The notes: generated by a model not told the origin, from the sequence alone. 6,687 nucleotides of DNA from Candidatus Bathyarchaeota archaeon (GCA_020345945.1 CP070773.1:782515-789201); one strand, 5' to 3'; positions 1-6,078 are shown, counted from the stretch's first letter. A program made the numbers and translations.

Positions 1-691
1 AAAGCTCATGCAAACACCAAGCTAAACCGTCACTCGAGTCGATTGAGGATGAGAGAAGTCTCATCTCTGCCAGCGCCAATCCGAGTTCCAGCTGAGCTCG
101 AGGCATGTATATAGATTCCAGAATCCTCTCTCGAACTTCTGAGGGCGACTTCATTCTTTCAAGTAATATCTTAAGTCCTGCTCCTGTATTTCCAAAAAGG
201 CCTGTCACAGCAACGACATCCCCAATTTTGGCGCCACTCCTTCCCACTAAAAGGTCAGGATCAGAGATTCCGAACAAAAAGCAACTAATAATCAAATCAT
301 CAGCTTCGTTTGTGTCTCCGCCTACAACAAATGTTCCATACTCTGCAGCTCCCTGATTCAGACCTTTTCCAAGCTGAACGATGTCCTCTCTCGTGAACCC
401 TGCGGGAATACCTAAAGACACCATTACCGCTAGAGGTTTAACCCCTTTAGCTGCGAAATCACTCACGTTCATGACGACTGCCTTCCTGCCAGCCTGTTGG
501 ATCGTCATCATTGGGGGGACATCTGTTCTTGCGACAAGCATGTCTGTCTTCAAGACTCCAGCCAGACCGCCTGGAATACTAATCGCTGAGACATCATCCC
601 CAAAAGGAAGGATCATATCCATCGGTATCTCAAAATTTTCCTTCAGGATTTCTATGATCTTCCTCTCACCAAGATCAGATGCTCTTGACAT
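1..691 (-). CDS. thiL: Thiamine-monophosphate kinase ThiL (C-terminal part beyond window)
   Basis: ThiL uses ATP to phosphorylate thiamine monophosphate to thiamine diphosphate, the last step of cofactor synthesis, in the cytosol. Reading the minus strand from ATG at 691 gives 230 residues before the frame leaves the window; the family is usually about 300-330 residues, so roughly the last quarter is missing. AIR-synthase/ThiL landmarks occur in order: SDLGERKII at 5-13, the metal-binding GDD at 31-33, VSDFAAKG at 76-83, GGDT at 124-127, GDVVAVTGLFGNTGAGL at 157-173 and SIDSSDGL at 216-223. The start is supported by GGTGAG (700-705) eight bases upstream and by the conserved N-terminus. SelD and HypE share the fold, but the N-terminal LGER block and the IDSSDGL motif favour ThiL. 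It is divergent from the tRNA gene and shares the 692-774 promoter region with it. Confidence 0.93.
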   Translation of the reverse strand, partial: MSRASDLGERKIIEILKENFEIPMDMILPFGDDVSAISIPGGLAGVLKTDMLVARTDVPPMMTIQQAGRKAVVMNVSDFAAKGVKPLAVMVSLGIPAGFTREDIVQLGKGLNQGAAEYGTFVVGGDTNEADDLIISCFLFGISDPDLLVGRSGAKIGDVVAVTGLFGNTGAGLKILLERMKSPSEVRERILESIYMPRAQLELGLALAEMRLLSSSIDSSDGLAWCLHEL

Positions 692-735
692 TTCCGTTTC
701 TCACCGTCCCTACATGACTATAATAGGGATCCGAA

Positions 736-746
736 TTTCTTAAAAA
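736..746. promoter_or_regulatory. AT-rich TATA-like element between thiL and tRNA-Thr
   Basis: The sequence TTTCTTAAAAA reads TTTTTAAGAAA on the other strand, so it resembles an archaeal TATA box in both directions. Its centre is about 27-30 bases upstream of the likely tRNA 5' region. On the minus strand it would give a thiL transcript starting near 715, with a short leader carrying the GGTGAG site. A second thiL candidate, CTATTATAG at 718-726 (minus), would give an almost leaderless mRNA lacking that ribosome site. This is inferred from sequence and spacing only. Confidence 0.4.
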
Positions 747-774
747 CACCCTTAAGATTCCAGATACCAAGGTT

Positions 775-865
775 GCCTCGGTGGCTCAGACGGTAGAGCG
801 GCGACCTCGTATTCCCTTCACGGGCTAGTCGCAAGTCGCGGGTTCAAGACCCGCCCGAGGCTCCA
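775..865 (+). tRNA. trnT: tRNA-Thr (anticodon CGU) with 15-nt archaeal intron and encoded CCA
   Basis: A complete cloverleaf can be drawn. The acceptor stem is GCCTCGG (775-781) with CCGAGGC (855-861). The D stem is GCTC (784-787) with GAGC (796-799). The anticodon stem is GCGAC (801-805) with GTCGC (828-832). A five-base variable loop (833-837) follows. The T stem is GCGGG (838-842) with CCCGC (850-854), closing a TTCAAGA loop. All stem pairs are Watson-Crick. The anticodon loop region is 22 bases instead of 7, and removing 812-826 gives the loop CTCGTAA with anticodon CGT, which decodes ACG (Thr). The discriminator base is T862, as expected for archaeal tRNA-Thr, and CCA is encoded at 863-865. 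The mature tRNA would be 76 bases including CCA. It is convergent with the serine hydrolase gene. Confidence 0.95.
812..826 (+). other. tRNA intron, canonical 37/38 position, bulge-helix-bulge
   Basis: The intron can be placed from structure alone. CTCG (806-809, including the first two anticodon bases) pairs with CGGG (821-824) as a four-base central helix with one U-G wobble. It is flanked by three-base bulges TAT (810-812) and CTA (825-827). Archaeal splicing endonuclease cuts after the second bulge base, that is after 811 and after 826, which releases 15 bases and restores a seven-base anticodon loop. The inner helix is nearly absent: only T813-A820 closes a six-base loop, so this is a minimal, relaxed form of the motif. 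Confidence 0.88.
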
Positions 866-900
866 TCAAAAAACCGATTTATGCCTATTTTAGACTTGTT

Positions 901-914
901 TTCGCTATTGCGAA
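901..914. other. Small hairpin in the convergent gap after tRNA-Thr
   Basis: TTCGC (901-905) and GCGAA (910-914) form a five-base perfect stem around a TATT loop. It lies in the 107-base gap between the tRNA 3' end and the hydrolase stop codon, where two transcription units converge. T-rich runs occur just before it (887-891, 899-902) and after it (about 928-941), and these could end tRNA transcription in the archaeal oligo-T manner. There is no long T tract directly after the stem, so a bacterial-type terminator is not supported. Nothing else was recognised in this gap. Confidence 0.25.
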
Positions 915-972
915 GCTATAAACCGAGTTTTCATTCTCTTTCAGCTAACCTTGGATTCTTCGTCTGTACTCT

Positions 973-2163
973 TCAATGGTATGGGTCTGGTTCGCCGATC
1001 GAGCGGTACATAGCCCTGCGTAGCGCCTGGTCCCTGGGGTCCATCAAGTAGCTATCCATCCTGTTCGGGACGTATCCGTATCCTATCTGAGCTTCAGGGT
1101 CGGCAAATCCAAATGATCCTCCTGATCCCGGAGCTCCAAAGGAGCTTGGATGACCGAAGGGGTTTTCTGCAGTTGGCTTCGCGAATCCAAGTGAGAACTG
1201 CGCCTCCACCTTCAATACCTCATCGTGAAAACCATGCAGTGGTGGGACTGCGGGCGCCATCAACTCTTTGATAGTCTTCTCCTTCAAACCCAGCCTTTGA
1301 CCGCCAGTAGCAAACTCGCCATACGCCCGAGCGATTGCACGGGCCGTTCCCACCCCCCCACCTGAAGGAATTTCGAGATTCCGGGCGTAGATGCGTTCTT
1401 CGTCCAAAGGATAGAGGGAAGCCCACAGTGCACGGCGAATGTGAGACCGAGGGTTCATTGCTGCGAGAGTCAGAGAGAGGGGCACCTTAAAGATCGCCGT
1501 AGCCATGTTGACAGGCTTGATAGGTGCAAGCCGAGAGTTGGGAATCTCTTCGGGAAGTCGAATATAGAAATCGAGTCCGAGAGGATCTGCAATTTCGTCC
1601 TGAAAGTACTGTCCTAGGCTACGATGTCTTGGATCGACTCTTCGCAAGATCTCGCTCTGGTAGAAACCGAGAGTAAGCGCATGATAGGCCTGCCGAGTCC
1701 CGGGCTCCCAGGCTGGCTTCTGCTTTGCGAGGATTACAGCCAGCTTGTCGAGATCTGCGATGACAGTCTTGTCCACTGGTTCATCGAGGGCAAATAACCC
1801 CGCCTGGTGAGCAAAGAGCTGCCGTACTGTGATTCGTTCCTTACCTTGTTGCGCAAACATTGGCCAGTATTTGCTTACACACTCGTCGTAATCAATCAAG
1901 CCTTGTGAATGAGCGAGAGCCATAGCCAGACCCGACATTCCTTTGGTCGTCGAGAAGACTACAACCATCGTGTCTTTTTTCCATGGTTCACCTGTCTTCT
2001 TGTTCCGAACACCGCCCCACAGATCGACGACTCTTTCGCCACGGTAGAAGATACAACAGGCTGCTCCCAGCTCGTTGCGGCGTTCGAAGTTCTCGGCGAA
2101 CGCTTCACGTACGTGCTCGAATCCTGGCTTGGAAAAACCAGATATCGTAATGTTCCTAGTCAT
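973..2163 (-). CDS. Serine hydrolase, class C beta-lactamase-like / family VIII esterase
   Basis: This 396-residue protein matches the beta-lactamase family (PF00144) branch that includes EstB-type esterases and usually runs 380-420 residues. Such enzymes hydrolyse ester or amide bonds through an acyl-serine intermediate; the natural substrate cannot be told from sequence. The nucleophile motif STTK is at 71-74 (Ser71, Lys74). The Tyr general base is probably Y160 in GTRQAYHAL, and the family block SLGQYFQDEIADPLGLDF is at 182-199. The C-terminal GSGGSFGFADPE is at 346-357, where relatives I know often have FGHPG and this protein has FGAPG (Ala344). No signal peptide is seen, so it is probably cytosolic. 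The start is supported by AGGTGA six bases upstream. Sampled lines of the gene are about 53-62% GC, against about 37-42% in the downstream CinA-like gene, which hints at transfer. Family assignment is firm; substrate is unknown. Confidence 0.9.
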   Translation of the reverse strand: MTRNITISGFSKPGFEHVREAFAENFERRNELGAACCIFYRGERVVDLWGGVRNKKTGEPWKKDTMVVVFSTTKGMSGLAMALAHSQGLIDYDECVSKYWPMFAQQGKERITVRQLFAHQAGLFALDEPVDKTVIADLDKLAVILAKQKPAWEPGTRQAYHALTLGFYQSEILRRVDPRHRSLGQYFQDEIADPLGLDFYIRLPEEIPNSRLAPIKPVNMATAIFKVPLSLTLAAMNPRSHIRRALWASLYPLDEERIYARNLEIPSGGGVGTARAIARAYGEFATGGQRLGLKEKTIKELMAPAVPPLHGFHDEVLKVEAQFSLGFAKPTAENPFGHPSSFGAPGSGGSFGFADPEAQIGYGYVPNRMDSYLMDPRDQALRRAMYRSIGEPDPYH

Positions 2164-2169
2164 ACCGAT

Positions 2170-2175
2170 TCACCT
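2170..2175 (-). promoter_or_regulatory. Ribosome binding site of the serine hydrolase
   Basis: AGGTGA on the minus strand lies six bases upstream of the ATG at 2163 and fits the archaeal 16S anti-Shine-Dalgarno sequence. It fixes the start and argues for a leadered transcript. Confidence 0.7.
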
Positions 2176-2200
2176 TTGTGCGACTTACGTCTATATGGGT

Positions 2201-2227
2201 TCTGGGATTCCGATCGGCTGACCCAGA
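2201..2227. repeat. Inverted repeat enclosing the palindrome CCGATCGG
   Basis: TCTGGG (2201-2206) and CCCAGA (2222-2227) are exact inverted copies around a 15-base centre that contains the eight-base palindrome CCGATCGG (2210-2217). It lies 38-64 bases upstream of the serine hydrolase start, in the 144-base gap after the CinA-like gene. It could be an operator for the hydrolase or an RNA hairpin ending the upstream transcript; no T tract follows. The rest of the gap shows only a weak TATA-like CATATAG near 2191-2197. Confidence 0.35.
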
Positions 2228-2307
2228 GAATAACAGAAGCGCGGACGTATGAATCATAGCCTCTTCCGATACAACCCCAGAGTTGCGTCTCCTTTCAGCT
2301 TATCATG

Positions 2308-3102
2308 TCATCTATTGTGTGCTGTTAATTCAAGCATTCTATTTACCGCTTTCTCAAGACGTCTTTCGGCAACTTCGGAATCTTCTGTCAGTGTCGAGAA
2401 ATGGATTTCTATGTGCGGTATTCGTTCCTCGCCTTTAGGATGGGACTTAACGTAAACATACGGGTTTTCACGTATCACCTCATCAATCAAAGGCGCTAGA
2501 GCTGATTCCATAATGCCATCAACAAAAATACTCTTCTCGAAGAACAACCCCTCCCCTGCATTCTCCAGTATCAAAGGTTTTACTGACTCCTCGAAGATAG
2601 CCTTCATCTCTGATGGAACTCCAGGTAGAGCTATCAAGAGACTCCCTTTCACGTCAATAATCACTCCTGGAGCGGTACCGACAGGATTGGGAAGTGGCTC
2701 TGCTCCCTCTGGAATCGTTGCCATCTTAATTCTAGAAGGAGTTAACTCAAACCTATCCATTCTCCCCTCTTTAAAATAAGCTTCATATTTTGCTTTAACC
2801 ATCTCCAAAGCCTTCTCATCGACCACCAATTCAAGGTCTAAAGCTTCGGCTACGCCTTTCAATGTCATATCGTCGTGAGTTGGACCCAGTCCTCCAGTTA
2901 TTATGATAAACCGCGTCCTTCGCTGTAAAGCATGGTTTACAGCCATTTTGATCTCATCAATCTCATCGCCTACAGTGGTTATTCTCTTTAATACCCCACC
3001 CAAAGCGGTGACGCGTCCAGCCAGCCAGTTTGCGTTTGTATTTAGCGTCTTGCCGATCAGTAACTCATTGCCAATGCAAATCATTTCCATTCGGCGATTC
3101 AT
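2308..3102 (-). CDS. CinA-like molybdopterin-binding (MoCF) domain protein, putative nucleotide pyrophosphatase
   Basis: This 264-residue protein corresponds to the N-terminal COG1058 domain of bacterial CinA, standing alone without the C-terminal NMN deamidase domain, as is usual in archaea. Characterised relatives hydrolyse ADP-ribose or related dinucleotides; the exact substrate here is inferred only. Landmarks are GNELLIG at 11-17, NTNANWLAGRV at 21-31, TGGLGPTHDDMT at 69-80 (the MoCF signature), NPVGTAPG at 139-146, LPGVPSEM at 159-166, and a C-terminal lobe with YVKSHPKG at 217-224. The ATG at 3102 follows GGGAG at five bases' spacing; ATG codons at 3090 and 3084 are possible alternatives, since the core begins at MICIGNELL. 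A stop codon lies directly before the chosen ATG. It is a probable housekeeping gene, transcribed in the same direction as the enolase-like gene but 94 bases away. Confidence 0.88.
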   Translation of the reverse strand: MNRRMEMICIGNELLIGKTLNTNANWLAGRVTALGGVLKRITTVGDEIDEIKMAVNHALQRRTRFIIITGGLGPTHDDMTLKGVAEALDLELVVDEKALEMVKAKYEAYFKEGRMDRFELTPSRIKMATIPEGAEPLPNPVGTAPGVIIDVKGSLLIALPGVPSEMKAIFEESVKPLILENAGEGLFFEKSIFVDGIMESALAPLIDEVIRENPYVYVKSHPKGEERIPHIEIHFSTLTEDSEVAERRLEKAVNRMLELTAHNR

Positions 3103-3128
3103 TTAGACTCCCATCTTTCTATTCCCAA

Positions 3129-3144
3129 CTAGAGTTCCTAGAGT
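3129..3144. repeat. Tandem heptamer CTAGAGT upstream of the CinA-like gene
   Basis: CTAGAGT occurs at 3129-3135 and again at 3138-3144, a nine-base period, directly followed by the inverted repeat CTTCT-TT-AGAAG (3145-3156). They sit in the 94-base gap between the enolase-like stop and the CinA-like start, 27-54 bases upstream of that start. This could be a regulator site or the end of the enolase-like transcript, but no known motif is recognised. Confidence 0.3.
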
Positions 3145-3196
3145 CTTCTTTAGAAGCGAACTATGAGCCTATCCGAAAGTGAGATTCTCTAATCAA

Positions 3197-4471
3197 TCAC
3201 CTAGTCTTTAGACCTGCCTTTCCTGGAAAGACTGCGTTGCTACCAAGTTCTGATTCTATCTTCAGAAGCCTGTTTGCTGATGGACCGGTTCCACTCTCCC
3301 TGATATGACCTGTATTGAGTCCTACTGAATAGTCTCCAATATCGGGGCCTTCTCCTCTGCTGCTGCATGGCATAACTCCATAGCCGTTCCTGTATGCCAA
3401 TTGAACTAGGTCGAAAGCCTCACTGATGGTTCCTATCTGATTCACCTTGAGGAGTACCGCGTCGCAAGCACCCACATCGATACCGCGTTGAAGTCGCTCA
3501 ACGTTTGTTGTGAAGAGATCGTCTCCCACCACCTCGATATCAATCTCTTTCGTTAAGATAGCGTGTCCCTCATAGTCAACCTCGTCAAGGGGATCTTCCA
3601 TAATCACGAAAGGATAGTTCGCGGCCATGTCCTTGTAGAGTTCTATCAGATCCTCTTTCGTCTTATCCTCCTCAGAGAACAACCCCACAAACACATCTTT
3701 CTTGCTATCGTAGTAGCATCCAGCGGCGACATCGACTTGGATTCCAATCCTGGAAGAGTATCCTGCTTCTGCGATCGCGTCTGTCATAAGGTCCCAAAGC
3801 TCTCTATCATGCTTCACTATTCCTCGGGGAATAGGGGCGTGTCTGATTGCACGGCTAAGAGTTCTCAAACCATGTCTCTCCTGCATGAGCCTATCAAACG
3901 CTGTAGCAACTTCCCAGCATGCATAGGAGGCGTCTGAGTATGTCTTGAAGCCATAAGCCATGAGAGAGTAACTTGGTTTACCTCCTGCCCTCTCGCCGCC
4001 ACCATACCTGTCACTGCCTACTACCGCACCGACCCCTGGAACTGGGAGTGTACAGGCGTTTACTCCCCCTATGTGCTGGTAGAGGGGTATTCCTAGGCTA
4101 GCAGCTCCTGCTTTCAGTACTGCAGCTGAGACGCTTGCCGTGGCGTTTCCACCAAGCTTGGACTTGTTGGGTGTCCCATCGAGCTTGATCATCGTCTCAT
4201 CGATTTCTCGTTGTCTAGTAGCGTCCATCCCTTTTAGTGCGGGTCCAATGGTCTTGTTGACGTTCTCAACTGCTTTGAGGACGCCTTTTCCCTGATAACG
4301 TTTCTCCCCGTCATAAGCAAATTGAACTTCATGTTTTCCGATGGAGACTCCTGCGGTCGCTATTGCAACTCCAGAGGCCCCGTCTTCAGTGGTCACTGTT
4401 GCTTCTACACCAGGGTGTCCCCGCATAGAGAAGATTTCTCGGGCGAATACAGACTGTATCTTAGATCCCAT
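3197..4471 (-). CDS. Divergent enolase-superfamily protein (non-canonical enolase paralogue)
   Basis: This 424-residue protein has enolase length and overall sequence: AREIFSMRGHPGVE at 10-23, a GVSIGKHE loop at 41-48, GKGVLKAVENVN at 61-72, LDGTPNKSKLGGNA at 97-110, MEDPLDEVD at 291-299, VVGDDLFTTN at 314-323 and LLKVNQIGT at 340-348. The three metal ligands (D247, E292, D317) and the catalytic lysine (K342) are kept. Residues that enolase needs for 2-phosphoglycerate appear to be gone. The GGSHAGNxxxxQEF block reads GGERAGGKPSYSLM (158-171). DEGGFAP is replaced by RAIRHAP (207-213). SHRSGE reads CSSRGE (369-374). Lys396 aligns with R391, and the ERxAKYN helix is absent. It follows the kinase-like gene after 18 bases, with its own GAGGAGG site. 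Automatic annotation will probably say phosphopyruvate hydratase; I think another alpha-proton reaction is likelier. Confidence 0.88.
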   Translation of the reverse strand: MGSKIQSVFAREIFSMRGHPGVEATVTTEDGASGVAIATAGVSIGKHEVQFAYDGEKRYQGKGVLKAVENVNKTIGPALKGMDATRQREIDETMIKLDGTPNKSKLGGNATASVSAAVLKAGAASLGIPLYQHIGGVNACTLPVPGVGAVVGSDRYGGGERAGGKPSYSLMAYGFKTYSDASYACWEVATAFDRLMQERHGLRTLSRAIRHAPIPRGIVKHDRELWDLMTDAIAEAGYSSRIGIQVDVAAGCYYDSKKDVFVGLFSEEDKTKEDLIELYKDMAANYPFVIMEDPLDEVDYEGHAILTKEIDIEVVGDDLFTTNVERLQRGIDVGACDAVLLKVNQIGTISEAFDLVQLAYRNGYGVMPCSSRGEGPDIGDYSVGLNTGHIRESGTGPSANRLLKIESELGSNAVFPGKAGLKTR

Positions 4472-4482
4472 TTTGATCTGTT

Positions 4483-4489
4483 CCTCCTC
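4483..4489 (-). promoter_or_regulatory. Strong ribosome binding site between kinase-like and enolase-like genes
   Basis: GAGGAGG on the minus strand starts directly after the TGA stop of the kinase-like gene and ends 11 bases before the enolase-like ATG. The arrangement supports a single bicistronic mRNA with efficient re-initiation on the second gene. Confidence 0.7.
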
Positions 4490-5971
4490 TCAGTCCTTGC
4501 TGCGACCTATTATTAGTGTTACGCCTAGGTCGCCCACACTTATGTTGGGGGTCGCCACTACTCCACTTCTCAGCTTCCACAATGCGGGTGTTGTGTTGTG
4601 TCTTCTTAACTCTTCAACTATATTTACACCAAGCTTGTCTGCCTCGTCAACTGTTTCGCCGTCGACGATTCCTCCGGTTAGGCAGGGGATGTCTTCAGTT
4701 GTCTTGAAGAATTGAGTTCCAGGTCCATCTGTTGCATCTGAGTCCACTGCCCCAATAACGACGTTCTTGCTTCCTGCTATTCTTCGAGCTGCAGAGAGGG
4801 CGAATTCTTGGTTTCGGCCACCTACCCCCTTCTCCTCACCCACTGTCACAAGTAGTTCCCCGGTTGTGAATAACGCGCAGGGTGGTTCGAACGGTTGACC
4901 TGTTATCTCGCTGTTAACTGCTATTGCTGCTACGACTAGGCCTGCTTGACTTGCCTCAGCATGTAGCCCAGGCATACGTGACTTGGAACGCGCTCGTCCG
5001 ACAAAGGATATTGGTCTGAATCCGAGCTCTTCAGCCTTTTTCATTGCAGTAGGCACAAGTCCTATACCGTGAGGCATCACCCCGAAGATACGGAAGGTCA
5101 TCTTCTCGAACTCCTTCGCCTTGACGGTCTCGTGTCGGGGATCTGCGGTTTCAATATGTTTTCTCACTGAGTCAGGGACATAGTCCCAAGCCCTCCACTT
5201 CTTGAGCATGCGTACTGCGTCCGCGAAGGTGGTAAAATCAGGAAGATTATGAAGCCAGAGATTACGATTAATTAGCTGGTCATATTCGCCTGGATCGATC
5301 GCGATGATATGAATCATCTCTGCCGGATGGATGTATCTGGAGATCCTTCCGCTCTTCATCATGTCGAGATGGTTCCTAATCGGATTGAGATCTCCGGTCG
5401 GGGCACCCCGATCTATCTGCATCAAGTAGACCGTCTCTCTCATATCCTCTATACTCACCCCAGGTACGGGCATAGTTAAGAGTGATGAGACGCCGTTGGC
5501 TGCAATTGTGAAGACCAGGTCCTCCTCTTTGAGGTCCTTAGTCATCTCCAGGATTTTCTGACACCCTCGGGGATTATCGTCATCCGGGACTGGATGACCG
5601 CCTATGGTAACGCCAATCCTCTTCAATATGACTCCATGCCCTTTCTTGTCGATGACATGTCCCCCCGTCAGTCTATCGCCTAGAGAATCCTCGATGGCTT
5701 TGGCTACCCTTTGACAACCTTTCCCAGCCCCGAAAACGTAGATATTTCCCAACTTGGAAAGGTCGTAGACCTCGTCACCGATCTTAGGTGTACCAAGCGG
5801 TTCGAAGTCTCTATCCCCAACAATCAGTTTTCCCTTCTCTAGTCGAATCAACCTTCTAGTATTGTTATAGGGATCAGCAGCCTCCAATCCAGCTTCAAGG
5901 ATTTCTACCATCGCTTTTCTCCCACTAATATTGCCGTGGGAGACCAATGTCTCGGCGTTCTGTATCCTCAA
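4490..5971 (-). CDS. MOFRL-family glycerate 2-kinase-like protein (divergent)
   Basis: This 493-residue protein belongs to the DUF4147 plus MOFRL glycerate kinase type 2 family, whose usual members make 2-phosphoglycerate from glycerate and ATP. The N-terminal domain has LVSHGN at 9-14, ILEAGLEAADPY at 24-35, GAGKG at 81-85 and GGHPVPDDD at 124-132. The MOFRL end has TTGELLVTVGEEKGVGGRNQE at 369-389 and DSDATDGPGT at 410-419. Lys84 and Arg386 correspond to the lysine and arginine shown to matter in the Thermotoga enzyme. Several signatures are altered: SGGGSAL reads AANGVSS (157-163), the SDVxGD to SGPTxPD stretch reads IDPGEYDQ to HNLPD (225-245), and the end TGPTGTNVNDL reads VATPNISVGDL (472-482). 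Translation starts at TTG. It is first gene of a unit with the enolase-like gene. Family is sure; glycerate as substrate is doubtful. Confidence 0.88.
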   Translation of the reverse strand: MRIQNAETLVSHGNISGRKAMVEILEAGLEAADPYNNTRRLIRLEKGKLIVGDRDFEPLGTPKIGDEVYDLSKLGNIYVFGAGKGCQRVAKAIEDSLGDRLTGGHVIDKKGHGVILKRIGVTIGGHPVPDDDNPRGCQKILEMTKDLKEEDLVFTIAANGVSSLLTMPVPGVSIEDMRETVYLMQIDRGAPTGDLNPIRNHLDMMKSGRISRYIHPAEMIHIIAIDPGEYDQLINRNLWLHNLPDFTTFADAVRMLKKWRAWDYVPDSVRKHIETADPRHETVKAKEFEKMTFRIFGVMPHGIGLVPTAMKKAEELGFRPISFVGRARSKSRMPGLHAEASQAGLVVAAIAVNSEITGQPFEPPCALFTTGELLVTVGEEKGVGGRNQEFALSAARRIAGSKNVVIGAVDSDATDGPGTQFFKTTEDIPCLTGGIVDGETVDEADKLGVNIVEELRRHNTTPALWKLRSGVVATPNISVGDLGVTLIIGRSKD

Positions 5972-5977
5972 GTTCTA

Positions 5978-5984
5978 CCCTCCC
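5978..5984 (-). promoter_or_regulatory. Ribosome binding site that fixes a TTG start
   Basis: GGGAGGG on the minus strand lies six bases upstream of TTG at 5971. An in-frame TAG at 5977-5975 rules out any start further upstream. The next ATG (codon 21) would remove the LVSHGN segment, which I recall as conserved in archaeal members, so TTG is preferred. Confidence 0.7.
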
Positions 5985-6017
5985 TAACCAAATATCTTCG
6001 ATTTTAAAGTCTAAGTG

Positions 6018-6025
6018 AATATAAG
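6018..6025 (-). promoter_or_regulatory. Candidate TATA box for the kinase-like/enolase-like unit
   Basis: CTTATATT on the minus strand would place the transcript start near 5996, giving a leader of about 25 bases that includes the GGGAGGG site. A second AT-rich element, TTTAAAAT at 6001-6008, is closer but would start RNA inside that site. The divergent small gene must use this same 107-base region, perhaps CATAATAG at 6039-6045. Inferred from sequence only. Confidence 0.35.
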
Positions 6026-6078
6026 ATTCACCAACAACATAATAGGTTCACAATGTAAGGCAGGAAGTCTAGAGTAGC

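Noticed and set aside
1..691. Selenide water dikinase or HypE instead of ThiL
   Set aside because: The N-terminal LGER block, the GGDT motif and IDSSDGL spacing fit ThiL; no selenium or hydrogenase genes are nearby.
381..743. A 120-codon open frame on the plus strand
   Set aside because: It lies opposite thiL, whose minus-strand translation carries consecutive family motifs; the plus product shows no recognisable domain.
775..865. The tRNA as an attachment site of an integrated element
   Set aside because: No second copy of the tRNA 3' end and no integrase or mobile gene is present in the window.
901..914. Intrinsic bacterial-type terminator
   Set aside because: The stem is only five pairs and has no T tract directly after it on either strand.
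2156..2257. A 33-codon minus-strand frame overlapping the start of the serine hydrolase, with GGAAGAG upstream
   Set aside because: Too short, no similarity or hydrophobic pattern, and it runs through the inverted repeat; not enough to call a leader peptide.
3563..3937. A plus-strand open frame inside the enolase-like gene
   Set aside because: It is antisense to conserved enolase blocks, with no supporting start signal.
3197..4471. Calling this gene a normal housekeeping enolase (eno)
   Set aside because: Several residues essential for 2-phosphoglycerate dehydration are not found at the expected places, so only the superfamily call is supported.
4341..4715. A 124-codon open frame on the plus strand spanning the kinase-like/enolase-like junction
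   Set aside because: It overlaps two well-supported minus genes and their ribosome site, and its product is low-complexity Ser/Pro/Thr-rich without a domain.
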